Of a DNA stretch of 5,413 bases, positions 1-4,678 are shown piece by piece (position 1 is the first letter of the stretch; each line of letters opens with the position of its first letter). The DNA lies in contig CAMFIX010000239.1 in NCBI GenBank assembly GCA_945952425.1, positions 1 through 5,413 on the forward strand. Direction: 5' to 3'. Source of the DNA: an uncultured Pseudorhodobacter sp. (GTDB lineage Bacteria; Pseudomonadota; Alphaproteobacteria; Rhodobacterales; Rhodobacteraceae). The translations under genes and the position numbers were made by a program. The notes beneath the pieces were generated by a model that saw nothing but the letters and a program-made list of their open reading frames with translations, was not told the origin of the DNA and made no database searches.

Positions 1-579
1 GACATAGCCAAGCCGCTGCAGGCCGGCCCGCACATTGGCCTTTTCCGGGCCGGTCAGCACCAGGCCCCACTGCGCCATGTCGGCGCGCGCCTGTGCCGGC
101 TTGATGGCCAGATAGACGCCAGACAGCAGCATGGTCGCCTCCCGGCCCCGGCGCGCCTCCAGCGCCGGAAAAACATCGCCGCCCGACTTGTTCCAGAGCT
201 TCATGGCCGCGACGATCGCGGCGCTGCCCGCCTTGGCCTTCCAGAGCCCGACCCAGCTGGCGCGGCCGATGGCCCCGGTGTTGAAGTGAAAGCTCACCCC
301 GGCGTCGAATTCCGACTGACTCGGCCGGGTGACCTTGGCGCCGTCGACGATCGACATGGCCTTTTCGACCTCAGGCTCATAGCGGGCGGAAAGCGCCCGC
401 CGCAGCAGGTCGCGGCTTTGATCTCTGGTGATCGTCATGCCCGGCTTGGGATCGACCACACCCGAGGCCTTGGTCAGCCCGACGCCGATGGTCATGACGC
501 CTTTGACATCGGGATAGGCCCGCAGCACCTCGCCCTCTTCGGCGATGAGCGCTTCGAGCCCCTTGTCGCTGATCTGCAT
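1..579 (-). CDS. Phage endolysin, GH24 (T4-type) lysozyme, 3' end outside window
   Basis: This gene encodes a peptidoglycan-cutting muramidase that would lyse the host at the end of infection. The 193 visible codons are open to the left edge, so the C-terminus is missing. The N-terminal part shows the GH24 signature: E15-G16, then AYPD ending at D24, then TIG at T30. These have the same spacing as the T4 lysozyme catalytic residues Glu11, Asp20 and Thr26. Further family features are SFHFNTGAIG near residues 96-105 and RRGRE at 143-147. The last visible residues (about 178-193, ending LQRLGY) resemble the start of a PG_binding_1 repeat, which is a guess. There is no signal peptide or SAR helix at the N-terminus, so a holin is probably needed; none is seen in the window. 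The start is the ATG at 579-577, preceded by a G-rich ribosome site, with an in-frame TGA upstream and no other ATG between. It is the first gene after the Mor-like activator. Confidence 0.9.
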   Translation of the reverse strand, partial: MQISDKGLEALIAEEGEVLRAYPDVKGVMTIGVGLTKASGVVDPKPGMTITRDQSRDLLRRALSARYEPEVEKAMSIVDGAKVTRPSQSEFDAGVSFHFNTGAIGRASWVGLWKAKAGSAAIVAAMKLWNKSGGDVFPALEARRGREATMLLSGVYLAIKPAQARADMAQWGLVLTGPEKANVRAGLQRLGYV

Positions 580-636
580 GTCGCCCCCGTCCAGGTTGAT
601 GGGGCCAATGTGCCTTGCAGAGCGGGGTCATTATCA

Positions 637-654
637 CCCGCAACGGTGTGCGGG
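637..654 (-). repeat. Short perfect inverted repeat between the dyad and the -10 box
   Basis: CCCGCA at 654-649 and TGCGGG at 642-637 form a 6-bp GC-rich stem with a six-base loop, sitting directly upstream of the candidate -10 box. On the minus strand it is followed by TGATAAT and not by a run of T, so it is a poor intrinsic terminator. It could be a weak terminator for the early transcript, a protein site, or chance. Confidence 0.35.
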
Positions 655-660
655 GGCGGG

Positions 661-688
661 TTTAACGGGCGGTGAAAGGGGCGTTAAA
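661..688. repeat. 7-bp dyad over the stop codon of the Mor-like gene
   Basis: TTTAACG at 661-667 and CGTTAAA at 682-688 are perfect inverted copies separated by 14 bases. One arm contains the TAA stop codon (686-684) of the Mor-like gene. The centre lies about 51 bases upstream of the predicted start of the endolysin transcript, so it is the best candidate for the activator binding site. Arms of this length can arise by chance, and the call depends on position. Confidence 0.45.
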
Positions 689-1058
689 ACAGGGTCAGCT
701 GATCGTCGGGCGCGTCATGGTCCTGCAAACCGGCGACCCAGCGGCGGACGCTGACGTCCGATGCATGCAGTTTGCGGGCAATTTCCGCGTGTGACAAGCC
801 TGCAGTCGTCTTCAGGTACCGGGCGATCCAGGGCTTGGCCGTCGGAACCCGGCGCGGCAGCACCGTCCGTTCGGCCAAAGCCGAGAGCGCCCGGGCGGCG
901 GGCATGCCGAGAACCTCGGCCAGCTCGCTGCCGCCCTTTGGGTCCCGAGCGATGTAAAGCTCAGCCCCCCCGAAATGCAGCAAGAAGCGCACGGCGAGCT
1001 CAGCGCCGAGGGCGTCCACATAGGGCTGCACATGGGCAGGGGGGCGGGGGATGGTCAT
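684..1058 (-). CDS. mor: Mor-like middle-operon transcription activator
   Basis: This 124-residue protein is close in length to Mu Mor (129 residues) and is a predicted DNA-binding activator of the phage middle/late promoter. The N-terminal half has the Mor/C family pattern: an amphipathic helix (about 12-28) followed by FGGAELYIAR (29-38), which corresponds to the GG-x-x-x-Y-I-P region of the dimerisation domain. The C-terminal part (about 86-110, with LSHAEIARKLHASDVSVRRW) is a clear helix-turn-helix. The gene overlaps the upstream DUF5131 gene by four bases (ATGA), and GAGGTG in the last codons of that gene serves as its ribosome site; this decides the start at 1058. It ends in TAA within the dyad at 661-688. 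It is the last gene of the coupled chain, with lysis genes next, as in Mu-like genomes. A generic HTH protein is the alternative. Confidence 0.8.
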   Translation of the reverse strand: MTIPRPPAHVQPYVDALGAELAVRFLLHFGGAELYIARDPKGGSELAEVLGMPAARALSALAERTVLPRRVPTAKPWIARYLKTTAGLSHAEIARKLHASDVSVRRWVAGLQDHDAPDDQLTLF

Positions 1059-1975
1059 GTTGGCACCTCGTTCCACTCGCGGCCGTCCAATGTGCGGCCC
1101 GCGCGCTTCTTCCCGATGCGCCGAACGTTGCGCCCATCAGCAAACCTGAAAATTTCGCCCGGCCCTTCGACTTCGGAGACCGAGACCCATTCGCCGTTTT
1201 GCTTGAAGTGAAAGGGCACCCCTGCCGCCTGGCACTGGTCGCGCAAGTCTCGGGCCCATTGCGGGTTCATGGGCCGCGCACCCGGGCCGCTCTCGCCGCC
1301 GCAGATAACCCAGTTGATCGTTCGGCCGCCCCATTCACCGTCGTCCACCGGATCAACGTCGCATTCGAGGCAGGTGTATTCGTGGGTGCCGTTCTTATCG
1401 TTCAGCCGCGTCAGATCGACCGGCCCCAGCAGCGGTTCGCAGCTGAGGAAATGCACCTTCGCCGGGACCGCCAGCAGGTGCGGGATGCGCCGATCGGCCT
1501 CTGCTTGGTTCTCGACCGTGGTGCCGAGCCAGACGTTCGGCCAGGGCCATTCGCTGTAGGTCGACCGAAACCATGCAGTCCCCAAGTGGATAGGCAGGTA
1601 GCGGTCGATGTTCTGCGGCCGCTTGGTCAGCAAAAGCCAATCCAGGTGCGGCGTCTTGGCGATCAAATCCCAGAGGTCGCGCCGCCACGCGGGAAGGATC
1701 GAAAGGTGGTTGTCGAAGACATCGGCCAGCGAGGCGCAGAAGACCTTGGCCCGCTTCCCTGCCTTGGCCGCGTCCCGGTCCCATTTCAGCGGCATCTGCC
1801 AGTTTTTCGCGGACGTCCGCTTGCGCTCGCCGTGCGACCCCCACTCGACCACCTTCAGCCGCGTGTCCATCCGGGCCTCGGCATAACAGTGATCGCACCC
1901 GGGCGAGACGGCGGTGCAGCCGATCCACGGATTGAACGTGTGGTCGGTCCACTCGATCTTCGTTCCTTCACCCAT
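1055..1975 (-). CDS. DUF5131 / phage Gp37-Gp68 family three-cysteine protein
   Basis: This 306-residue protein belongs to the DUF5131 family (PF07505, phage Gp37/Gp68). Its biochemical role is not established. The N-terminus has the family hallmark: IEWTDHTFNPWIGC, then SPGCDHCYAEA, giving C20, C27 and C30 (C-x6-C-x2-C). This resembles, but is not identical to, the radical SAM Fe-S motif. Other family blocks follow: LLLTKRP (114-120), FLSCEPLLGP (176-185), WVICGGESGPGARPM (222-236), FHFKQNG (255-261) and the C-terminal AGRTLDGREWNEVP. An extra CLEC pair (C202, C205) lies between two conserved blocks. The start is the ATG at 1975, with GAGGT as ribosome site inside the upstream gene; the open frame runs further up to 2125, but that extension overlaps the upstream gene and looks unlike the family. 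In other genomes such proteins often sit beside TcmP, which is not seen here. The nearest enzyme is the MT-A70 methyltransferase, which suggests a shared role in nucleic-acid modification. Confidence 0.9.
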   Translation of the reverse strand: MGEGTKIEWTDHTFNPWIGCTAVSPGCDHCYAEARMDTRLKVVEWGSHGERKRTSAKNWQMPLKWDRDAAKAGKRAKVFCASLADVFDNHLSILPAWRRDLWDLIAKTPHLDWLLLTKRPQNIDRYLPIHLGTAWFRSTYSEWPWPNVWLGTTVENQAEADRRIPHLLAVPAKVHFLSCEPLLGPVDLTRLNDKNGTHEYTCLECDVDPVDDGEWGGRTINWVICGGESGPGARPMNPQWARDLRDQCQAAGVPFHFKQNGEWVSVSEVEGPGEIFRFADGRNVRRIGKKRAGRTLDGREWNEVPT

Positions 1976-1987
1976 GCTCGACCTCGA
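1966..1987 (-). repeat. Repeated stop/start junction, copy 2
   Basis: On the minus strand the 22 bases at 1987-1966 contain TCGAGGT, CATGG and TGAAG and match 2243-2222 at 19 of 22 positions. They encode the last residues EVEHG and the stop of the 87-residue gene, and also supply the ribosome site and ATG of the DUF5131 gene. The two copies are 256 bases apart, with the 87-residue gene between them. Confidence 0.7.
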
Positions 1988-2231
1988 TGCGCCGACCGGC
2001 CGCGTTAAGATAAACGACCTGTTCCGATGCTGCCGCCTGTAGATGCTCCGCAATGTCGCACAAGGCTTCGTCAGCGCTAACCCTCCAGTCGAACTGGGGG
2101 AGAGGCCACCACCAGAGGCGGACACAGAACAGCTTTAGCCTCCGTTCCGCTATCCAAAGCCGACGAGGAGGCCGGCTGTAATCCGATTGAACCAGCACCG
2201 CGCGGATGCGGTAAGTCGCGACTTCAGCCAT
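1968..2231 (-). CDS. Unknown tryptophan-rich 87-residue phage protein
   Basis: I do not recognise a named family. The protein starts MAEVATYRIRAVLV, has a basic stretch (RPPRRLWIAERRLK, about 20-33), then FCVRLWWWPLPQFDWR (35-50) and an acidic, probably helical part (about 51-70). It ends EVEHG, exactly as the upstream methyltransferase does. The alternating residues suggest a small soluble beta fold; there is no signal peptide or clear membrane segment. The gene overlaps the methyltransferase by eight bases, and GAGGTGGA upstream of the ATG at 2231 gives a good ribosome site, which supports the start. Its GC content looks lower by eye than that of its neighbours. Position between a methyltransferase and a DUF5131 gene suggests a role in the same accessory module, but this is only context. 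Confidence 0.72.
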   Translation of the reverse strand: MAEVATYRIRAVLVQSDYSRPPRRLWIAERRLKLFCVRLWWWPLPQFDWRVSADEALCDIAEHLQAAASEQVVYLNAAGRRIEVEHG

Positions 2232-2243
2232 GTTCCACCTCGA
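2222..2243 (-). repeat. Repeated stop/start junction, copy 1
   Basis: This is the partner of 1966-1987, with 19 of 22 identical bases. It encodes EVEHG and the stop of the methyltransferase, and carries the ribosome site and ATG of the 87-residue gene. The next gene begins M-A-E here and M-G-E at the other copy. Confidence 0.7.
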
Positions 2244-2829
2244 ACTTCGTGGTCTCATTCCCCCAGACGTCATTCCCGGGCCATGGCTCTCGGGCGAAGA
2301 GCTCGCATGCATAGGCGCGAGGAAGCAGGCGCTGGATGATCTGGCGCATCTCGATCGGCTTGCGGCTGTGTTCGCGGCGCAGGCTGTCGATCAGCGTGGC
2401 GGTCAGGTCTTCCTCCGCCTCGATCAGGTTGCGTTCCGACCGACTGGCGATTTCGGGCGACGCGATCCGCCCGACCAGGAAGGCCTCGGTCGCCGAGCGC
2501 AGGACATAGCCGGTGCCGAATGTCGCCTTGCCCGAGGGCGTCCGCTTCACCCAGGCCCCGCCGGTCGAATAGGCAAAGCCCCAGGCATCCATCAGTTCCA
2601 GCGCCTGCGGCAGGTGCGGCCAGGTCGACCACATGATCAAGAGGCAGGAGGGCGCGGCCAGCTGGTTGACGGGCAGGCGCGCCAGCTCGACCGTGGACAT
2701 CGTGGTGTAATGCGCCTCGGGGCTCTTCGCATGGCCCTTGGCCGAGCGCATCTGATACTGCCAGGGCGGATCGACCAGGATCGCGCCGTATTTCATCGGG
2801 GTGAGGTGCCCAAAAGGCCAGGGGGTCAT
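2224..2829 (-). CDS. MT-A70 family adenine N6-methyltransferase
   Basis: This 201-residue protein is a predicted S-adenosylmethionine-dependent methyltransferase acting on adenine N6, probably in DNA given the phage setting. Visible family features, in order, are YGAILVDPPW (14-23) with the catalytic DPPW at 20-23, HYTTMS (40-45), LLIMWST (63-69), GFAYSTGGAWVKRT (84-97), SATEAFLVG (112-120), HSRKPIEM (154-161), and the C-terminal CELFAREPWPGNDVWGNE (175-192). These match the MT-A70 pattern through to the closing W-G-N-E, and the length is normal for phage members, so it looks intact. The start at 2829 overlaps the upstream stop (ATGA) and has GGGAGA seven bases before it; M12 (MKYGAI) is a less likely start. 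Phage members commonly mark DNA against host restriction enzymes. Target sequence and substrate cannot be read from the protein. Confidence 0.93.
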   Translation of the reverse strand: MTPWPFGHLTPMKYGAILVDPPWQYQMRSAKGHAKSPEAHYTTMSTVELARLPVNQLAAPSCLLIMWSTWPHLPQALELMDAWGFAYSTGGAWVKRTPSGKATFGTGYVLRSATEAFLVGRIASPEIASRSERNLIEAEEDLTATLIDSLRREHSRKPIEMRQIIQRLLPRAYACELFAREPWPGNDVWGNETTKFEVEHG

Positions 2830-3074
2830 TCGTCGGTCTCCCGCATGGGCGGCAAGTGGTTCTGGCGGCGCGCGGGTATGACGGTCACGCAACAGGCGCC
2901 CTCCAGCCGATAGCGCATGCCCTGCAGCACCACGGCCTCGGCGCCGAGCTTGACTCCACGGCGCACGATGTCGGCGATCTCTTGCCGCGTCGCCTCGATG
3001 TCGACGCCCTTGACCCGCTCCAGATAGCGGATGATGGCGTGATCGGTGACATGGGGCTGGGGTTGGTCGGGCAT
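2826..3074 (-). CDS. Unknown small phage protein, 82 residues
   Basis: I cannot assign a firm family. The protein begins with a polar, proline-containing lead (1-9), followed by VTDHAIIRYLERVKGVDIEATRQEI (9-33), a helical segment with a conserved look. The second half (about 45-68) alternates as beta strands: AEAVVLQGMRYRLEGACCVTVIP. A helix followed by strands recalls small RelE/DUF4258-like folds, but this is only an impression. Its start (ATG 3074-3072) overlaps the gemA stop by one base (TGATG), with GGGAG about ten bases upstream. Its stop overlaps the methyltransferase start (ATGA). It is probably co-translated with both neighbours. Its frame is clean and overlaps on both sides are of the same type as in the rest of the chain, which supports it being real. 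Confidence 0.78.
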   Translation of the reverse strand: MPDQPQPHVTDHAIIRYLERVKGVDIEATRQEIADIVRRGVKLGAEAVVLQGMRYRLEGACCVTVIPARRQNHLPPMRETDE

Positions 3075-3499
3075 CAGTATTCCACTCCCGCGCGGTCGCA
3101 CATGCCCTTCAGCGCTTGCAGCACGGCGGCGATCTGGCGGGCGTCGCGCATCTGGTCGATGTCGATCGGCGCGGCGCCCCAGGACTTTTCGAAGCGGGCG
3201 CGGACGAAGGCATTCAGGCCGGCCGCGCCCTTGACCTTGACGGCCTCGGCGGCATGCAGCTTGCCCCATAGGACATGGGCAAAGCGGGTGTCGCCGCGCG
3301 CGGCCGGCGCCCGGCCCTTAGCCGCGGCCCGGAATCCGCGCTGTTTCAGGGCCTGCAGCACCTGCTCGCCCTGGGCGTCGGTCATTTGCGCCAGGCTCTC
3401 CTGGCCAGTCTCGGCCAGCTGCAGGGCGCGGCGCGTGTCATCGTCCAGCCCCAGCTGGCGGGCGGCGACATGGATCATGCGGATCGTGGTGGCTCTCAT
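3074..3499 (-). CDS. gemA: GemA-like regulatory protein (Mu gp16, DUF1018)
   Basis: This 141-residue protein matches the GemA/gp16 family (PF06252). In Mu, GemA acts early and changes host gene expression and DNA supercoiling. The family block is IRMIHVAARQLGLDDDTRRALQ (6-27), then the helical SLAQMTDAQGEQVLQALKQRGF (35-56). A basic, alanine-rich linker (57-72) leads to a second part, with FAHVLWGKLHAAEAV (73-87), LNAFVRARF (95-103) and IDQMRDARQIAAVLQALKGMC (114-134). The two-part build and the length are normal. The start at 3499 overlaps the previous stop (ATGA), and GAGG lies nine bases upstream. Its place a few genes before the Mor-like gene is the same order as gp16-gp17 in Mu, though here four genes separate them. 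Confidence 0.9.
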   Translation of the reverse strand: MRATTIRMIHVAARQLGLDDDTRRALQLAETGQESLAQMTDAQGEQVLQALKQRGFRAAAKGRAPAARGDTRFAHVLWGKLHAAEAVKVKGAAGLNAFVRARFEKSWGAAPIDIDQMRDARQIAAVLQALKGMCDRAGVEY

Positions 3500-3777
3500 T
3501 TTCGGGGCCTCATGGGGGCGGCGGGGTGGGGCGAGCGCAGCGGCAAGGCCAGGAGGCGCTCGATCTCGTTGACGGCGGTCTTGGTCAGGTGGTTCAGATC
3601 GACGATCAGGCGCGGGCCATCGCGGTCGGCAAAACGGATGTGCAGCTCGGCATTGGTCAGGGTGATCTCGATGGGCCAGCCGTTGATGTGGCCCTCCGTC
3701 TCGCCCAGCCGGGCGCCGAACGGGCCGCGATCGACCTCGATCATGGGCACCTGCAGCAGGGCGAGGGTCGAGTTCAT
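3496..3777 (-). CDS. Unknown phage protein, 93 residues
   Basis: I do not recognise a family. The first half looks like beta strands (PMIEVDRGPFGARLG, then WPIEITLTNAELHIRFAD and PRLIVDL, about 11-61), followed by one helix (HLTKTAVNEIERLLAL, about 63-78). The tail is proline- and arginine-rich and probably disordered. There is no signal peptide or membrane segment. The ATG at 3777 overlaps the stop of the ASCH gene (ATGA) and has GGAG seven bases upstream; its own stop overlaps the gemA start (ATGA). The tight fit on both sides supports it as a real gene. Function unknown. Confidence 0.75.
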   Translation of the reverse strand: MNSTLALLQVPMIEVDRGPFGARLGETEGHINGWPIEITLTNAELHIRFADRDGPRLIVDLNHLTKTAVNEIERLLALPLRSPHPAAPMRPRK

Positions 3778-4175
3778 GGGAGGGCTCCGATCACCGAAAC
3801 GGGTGGCTCCCACTGGATCAGAAAGCCGTGCCACAGGCCGACAGGGCTGTTTTCCCGATGCCAGAACGTCTCCATATCCAGAAGGTCGGCAAACCCATCC
3901 TCGCGGGCAAAGTCATCCAGATCGGGCGGGGCGAACCCATCGACCAGGATGCCCTCGATTGCGCCTTGCGGTTCGAAGGCGATCAAAATGGGCCGAACAG
4001 ATGTGCAGCGCACGTCGGTGCAAATCTTGTGGCATTTGGCTGTCCGCATGCCCACGAACAGCTGCAACATTTCGCCGGGACGCGCGTGCCGAGCACGCCC
4101 GCCCCTGATCGTCTGCCTCTTAAGGCCAAGGAAGATCAGGGGCGCGAAGCGGCTCTTGAAGCTGTAAGCGACCAT
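3774..4175 (-). CDS. ASCH-domain (PUA-like) protein
   Basis: This 133-residue protein looks like an ASCH-domain protein, a PUA-like fold associated with RNA binding or nucleic-acid modification. The supporting pattern is FKSRFAPLIFLGLKRQTIR (6-24), RPGEMLQLFVGMRT (32-45), KCHKIC (48-52), and the C-terminal block FAREDGFADLLDMETFW (89-105) followed by HGFLIQW (116-122), typical of phage members. G17-K19-T22-R24 and G42-R44-T45 correspond to the conserved ASCH loop region. The start is the ATG at 4175, one base after the upstream stop (TGACATG); the longer open frame to 4298 overlaps the upstream gene and lacks family features. An inverted repeat (4100-4144) lies in its first codons. The role in the phage is unknown; a regulatory or modification-reading role is possible. 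Confidence 0.78.
   Translation of the reverse strand: MVAYSFKSRFAPLIFLGLKRQTIRGGRARHARPGEMLQLFVGMRTAKCHKICTDVRCTSVRPILIAFEPQGAIEGILVDGFAPPDLDDFAREDGFADLLDMETFWHRENSPVGLWHGFLIQWEPPVSVIGALP
4100..4144. repeat. Inverted repeat with 11-bp perfect arms
   Basis: CGCCCCTGATC at 4100-4110 is the exact reverse complement of 4134-4144, with a 23-base loop that contains a small GCCT/AGGC stem. It lies in codons of about residues 11-25 of the ASCH protein, so the mRNA would fold into a strong hairpin about 30 bases after the ATG. Confidence 0.75.
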
Positions 4176-4176
4176 G

Positions 4177-4398
4177 TCAGCCGTCCACAGCGGCGGTGAG
4201 GCGGCGCTCGCTTTCGTCCATGCGCGCCGCGGCCGCACGGGCATAGTCCGGGGCCAACTGCTCCTCGCCACTCGCGGCGACCGCCAGCAGGACGCCAAAA
4301 CGGTGGTCGAACTGACGTTTGGCCGCCAGGATTTCGGCCTCCATGTCCGTGCAGATTTCGTCCAGGCGGGCCGAGAAGGCTTCGAGAGAGATGGTCAT
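4177..4398 (-). CDS. Unknown helical phage protein, 73 residues
   Basis: I do not recognise a family. The protein appears almost wholly alpha-helical: EAFSARLDEICTDMEAEILAAKRQFDHRF (6-34), then a short hydrophobic stretch (GVLLAVAAS, 35-43) and a second charged helix ending ARMDESERRLTAAVDG (58-73). It could form a coiled-coil or helical hairpin. The hydrophobic stretch is too short for a reliable membrane segment. The start at 4398 overlaps the upstream stop (ATGA); the longer open frame up to 4752 runs through two other genes and is rejected. One base separates its stop from the ASCH start. The coupling supports it as a real gene. Confidence 0.72.
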   Translation of the reverse strand: MTISLEAFSARLDEICTDMEAEILAAKRQFDHRFGVLLAVAASGEEQLAPDYARAAAARMDESERRLTAAVDG

Positions 4399-4676
4399 TC
4401 CTGCACCCCATAGGTTTCGCTGTCGGTGACGGGCGGGTCGGCGCGGACAGGCTCCGAGGCCAGGATCGCCTCCAGCAGCTCCCGAAAATGGGCATCCGAT
4501 TCGGGCCTGAGCTGGTGTCGCTCCCACGCGACGGAATCCAGCCAGGTTTCGAGTTGGTCGTTCTCGATCAGGCGTTTGCGCAGGGCGATCACGGTGTCGA
4601 TGAATTCGAAGGGTTCGACGTCGAACCCTTCGGCCAAAGTTTCGGTGGCCACGCCAAAGGTAAGGAAAATGGCCAT
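4395..4676 (-). CDS. Unknown acidic phage protein, 93 residues
   Basis: I do not recognise a family. The protein has a hydrophobic start (MAIFLTFGVATETLA), then an acidic, aromatic segment (EGFDVEPFEF, 16-25) and probable helices (IDTVIALRKRLIENDQLETWLDSVAWERHQL, 26-56; HFRELLEAILAS, 63-74), with an acidic tail. The hydrophobic start is too short and lacks positive charge, so it is not a convincing signal peptide. Two starts are possible: GTG at 4682, overlapping the DUF3164 stop (GTGA), and ATG at 4676. AAGG at 4688-4685 is correctly spaced only for the ATG, which I prefer. Codons for residues 15-24 form a perfect 26-bp palindrome, which is unusual for coding DNA. Its stop overlaps the next start (ATGA). 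Confidence 0.72.
   Translation of the reverse strand: MAIFLTFGVATETLAEGFDVEPFEFIDTVIALRKRLIENDQLETWLDSVAWERHQLRPESDAHFRELLEAILASEPVRADPPVTDSETYGVQE
4607..4632. repeat. Perfect 26-bp palindrome
   Basis: CGAAGGGTTCGAC at 4607-4619 is followed at once by its exact reverse complement at 4620-4632, with no spacer. The flanking bases do not pair, so the symmetry stops sharply at 26 bp. It lies inside the gene at 4395-4676 and encodes its residues 15-24. As RNA it would give an 11-bp stem with a four-base loop. It could be a protein-binding site or an RNA control element. Confidence 0.95.
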
Positions 4677-4678
4677 GG

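Larger units (their letters stand above)
623..688 (-). promoter_or_regulatory. Candidate activator (Mor)-dependent middle/late promoter
   Basis: This covers most of the only real intergenic gap (580-683). On the minus strand GATAAT at 635-630 matches five of six bases of the sigma-70 -10 box, which predicts a start of transcription near 623, about 44 bases before the endolysin ATG. The position where a -35 box should lie (about 658-653) reads CGCCCC, so there is no -35. A 7-bp dyad at 661-688 would fall at about -38 to -65. In phage Mu, Mor binds a dyad just upstream of the -35 position of Pm, a promoter that also lacks a -35 box. The arrangement and the position right after a Mor-like gene fit that model. 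The site itself is inferred from spacing, not from a matched Mor consensus. Confidence 0.5.

Noticed and set aside
286..675. Open frames on both strands across the start of the endolysin (286-675 plus, 377-643 minus)
   Set aside because: Both are shadows of the endolysin frame, which has an intact catalytic triad and runs off the left edge.
1034..1049. G-rich tract on the plus strand at the start of the Mor-like gene
   Set aside because: Only three usable G runs are present, and proline codons (PRPP) explain it.
1253..1275. Inverted repeat with 7-bp arms (GGCCCAT / ATGGGCC) in the DUF5131 gene
   Set aside because: Arms of this length are common by chance in GC-rich coding DNA, and nothing around it suggests a function.
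761..2008. A 415-codon open frame on the plus strand
   Set aside because: It lies opposite the DUF5131 and Mor-like genes, its protein is rich in R, P and A with no family pattern, and long antisense frames are common in GC-rich DNA.
2230..2913. A 227-codon open frame on the plus strand
   Set aside because: It is antisense to the MT-A70 methyltransferase, whose motifs are complete; the antisense peptide shows no recognisable domain.
3275..4108. A 277-codon open frame on the plus strand
   Set aside because: It is antisense to GemA, the 93-residue protein and part of the ASCH gene, and has a low-complexity, basic composition.
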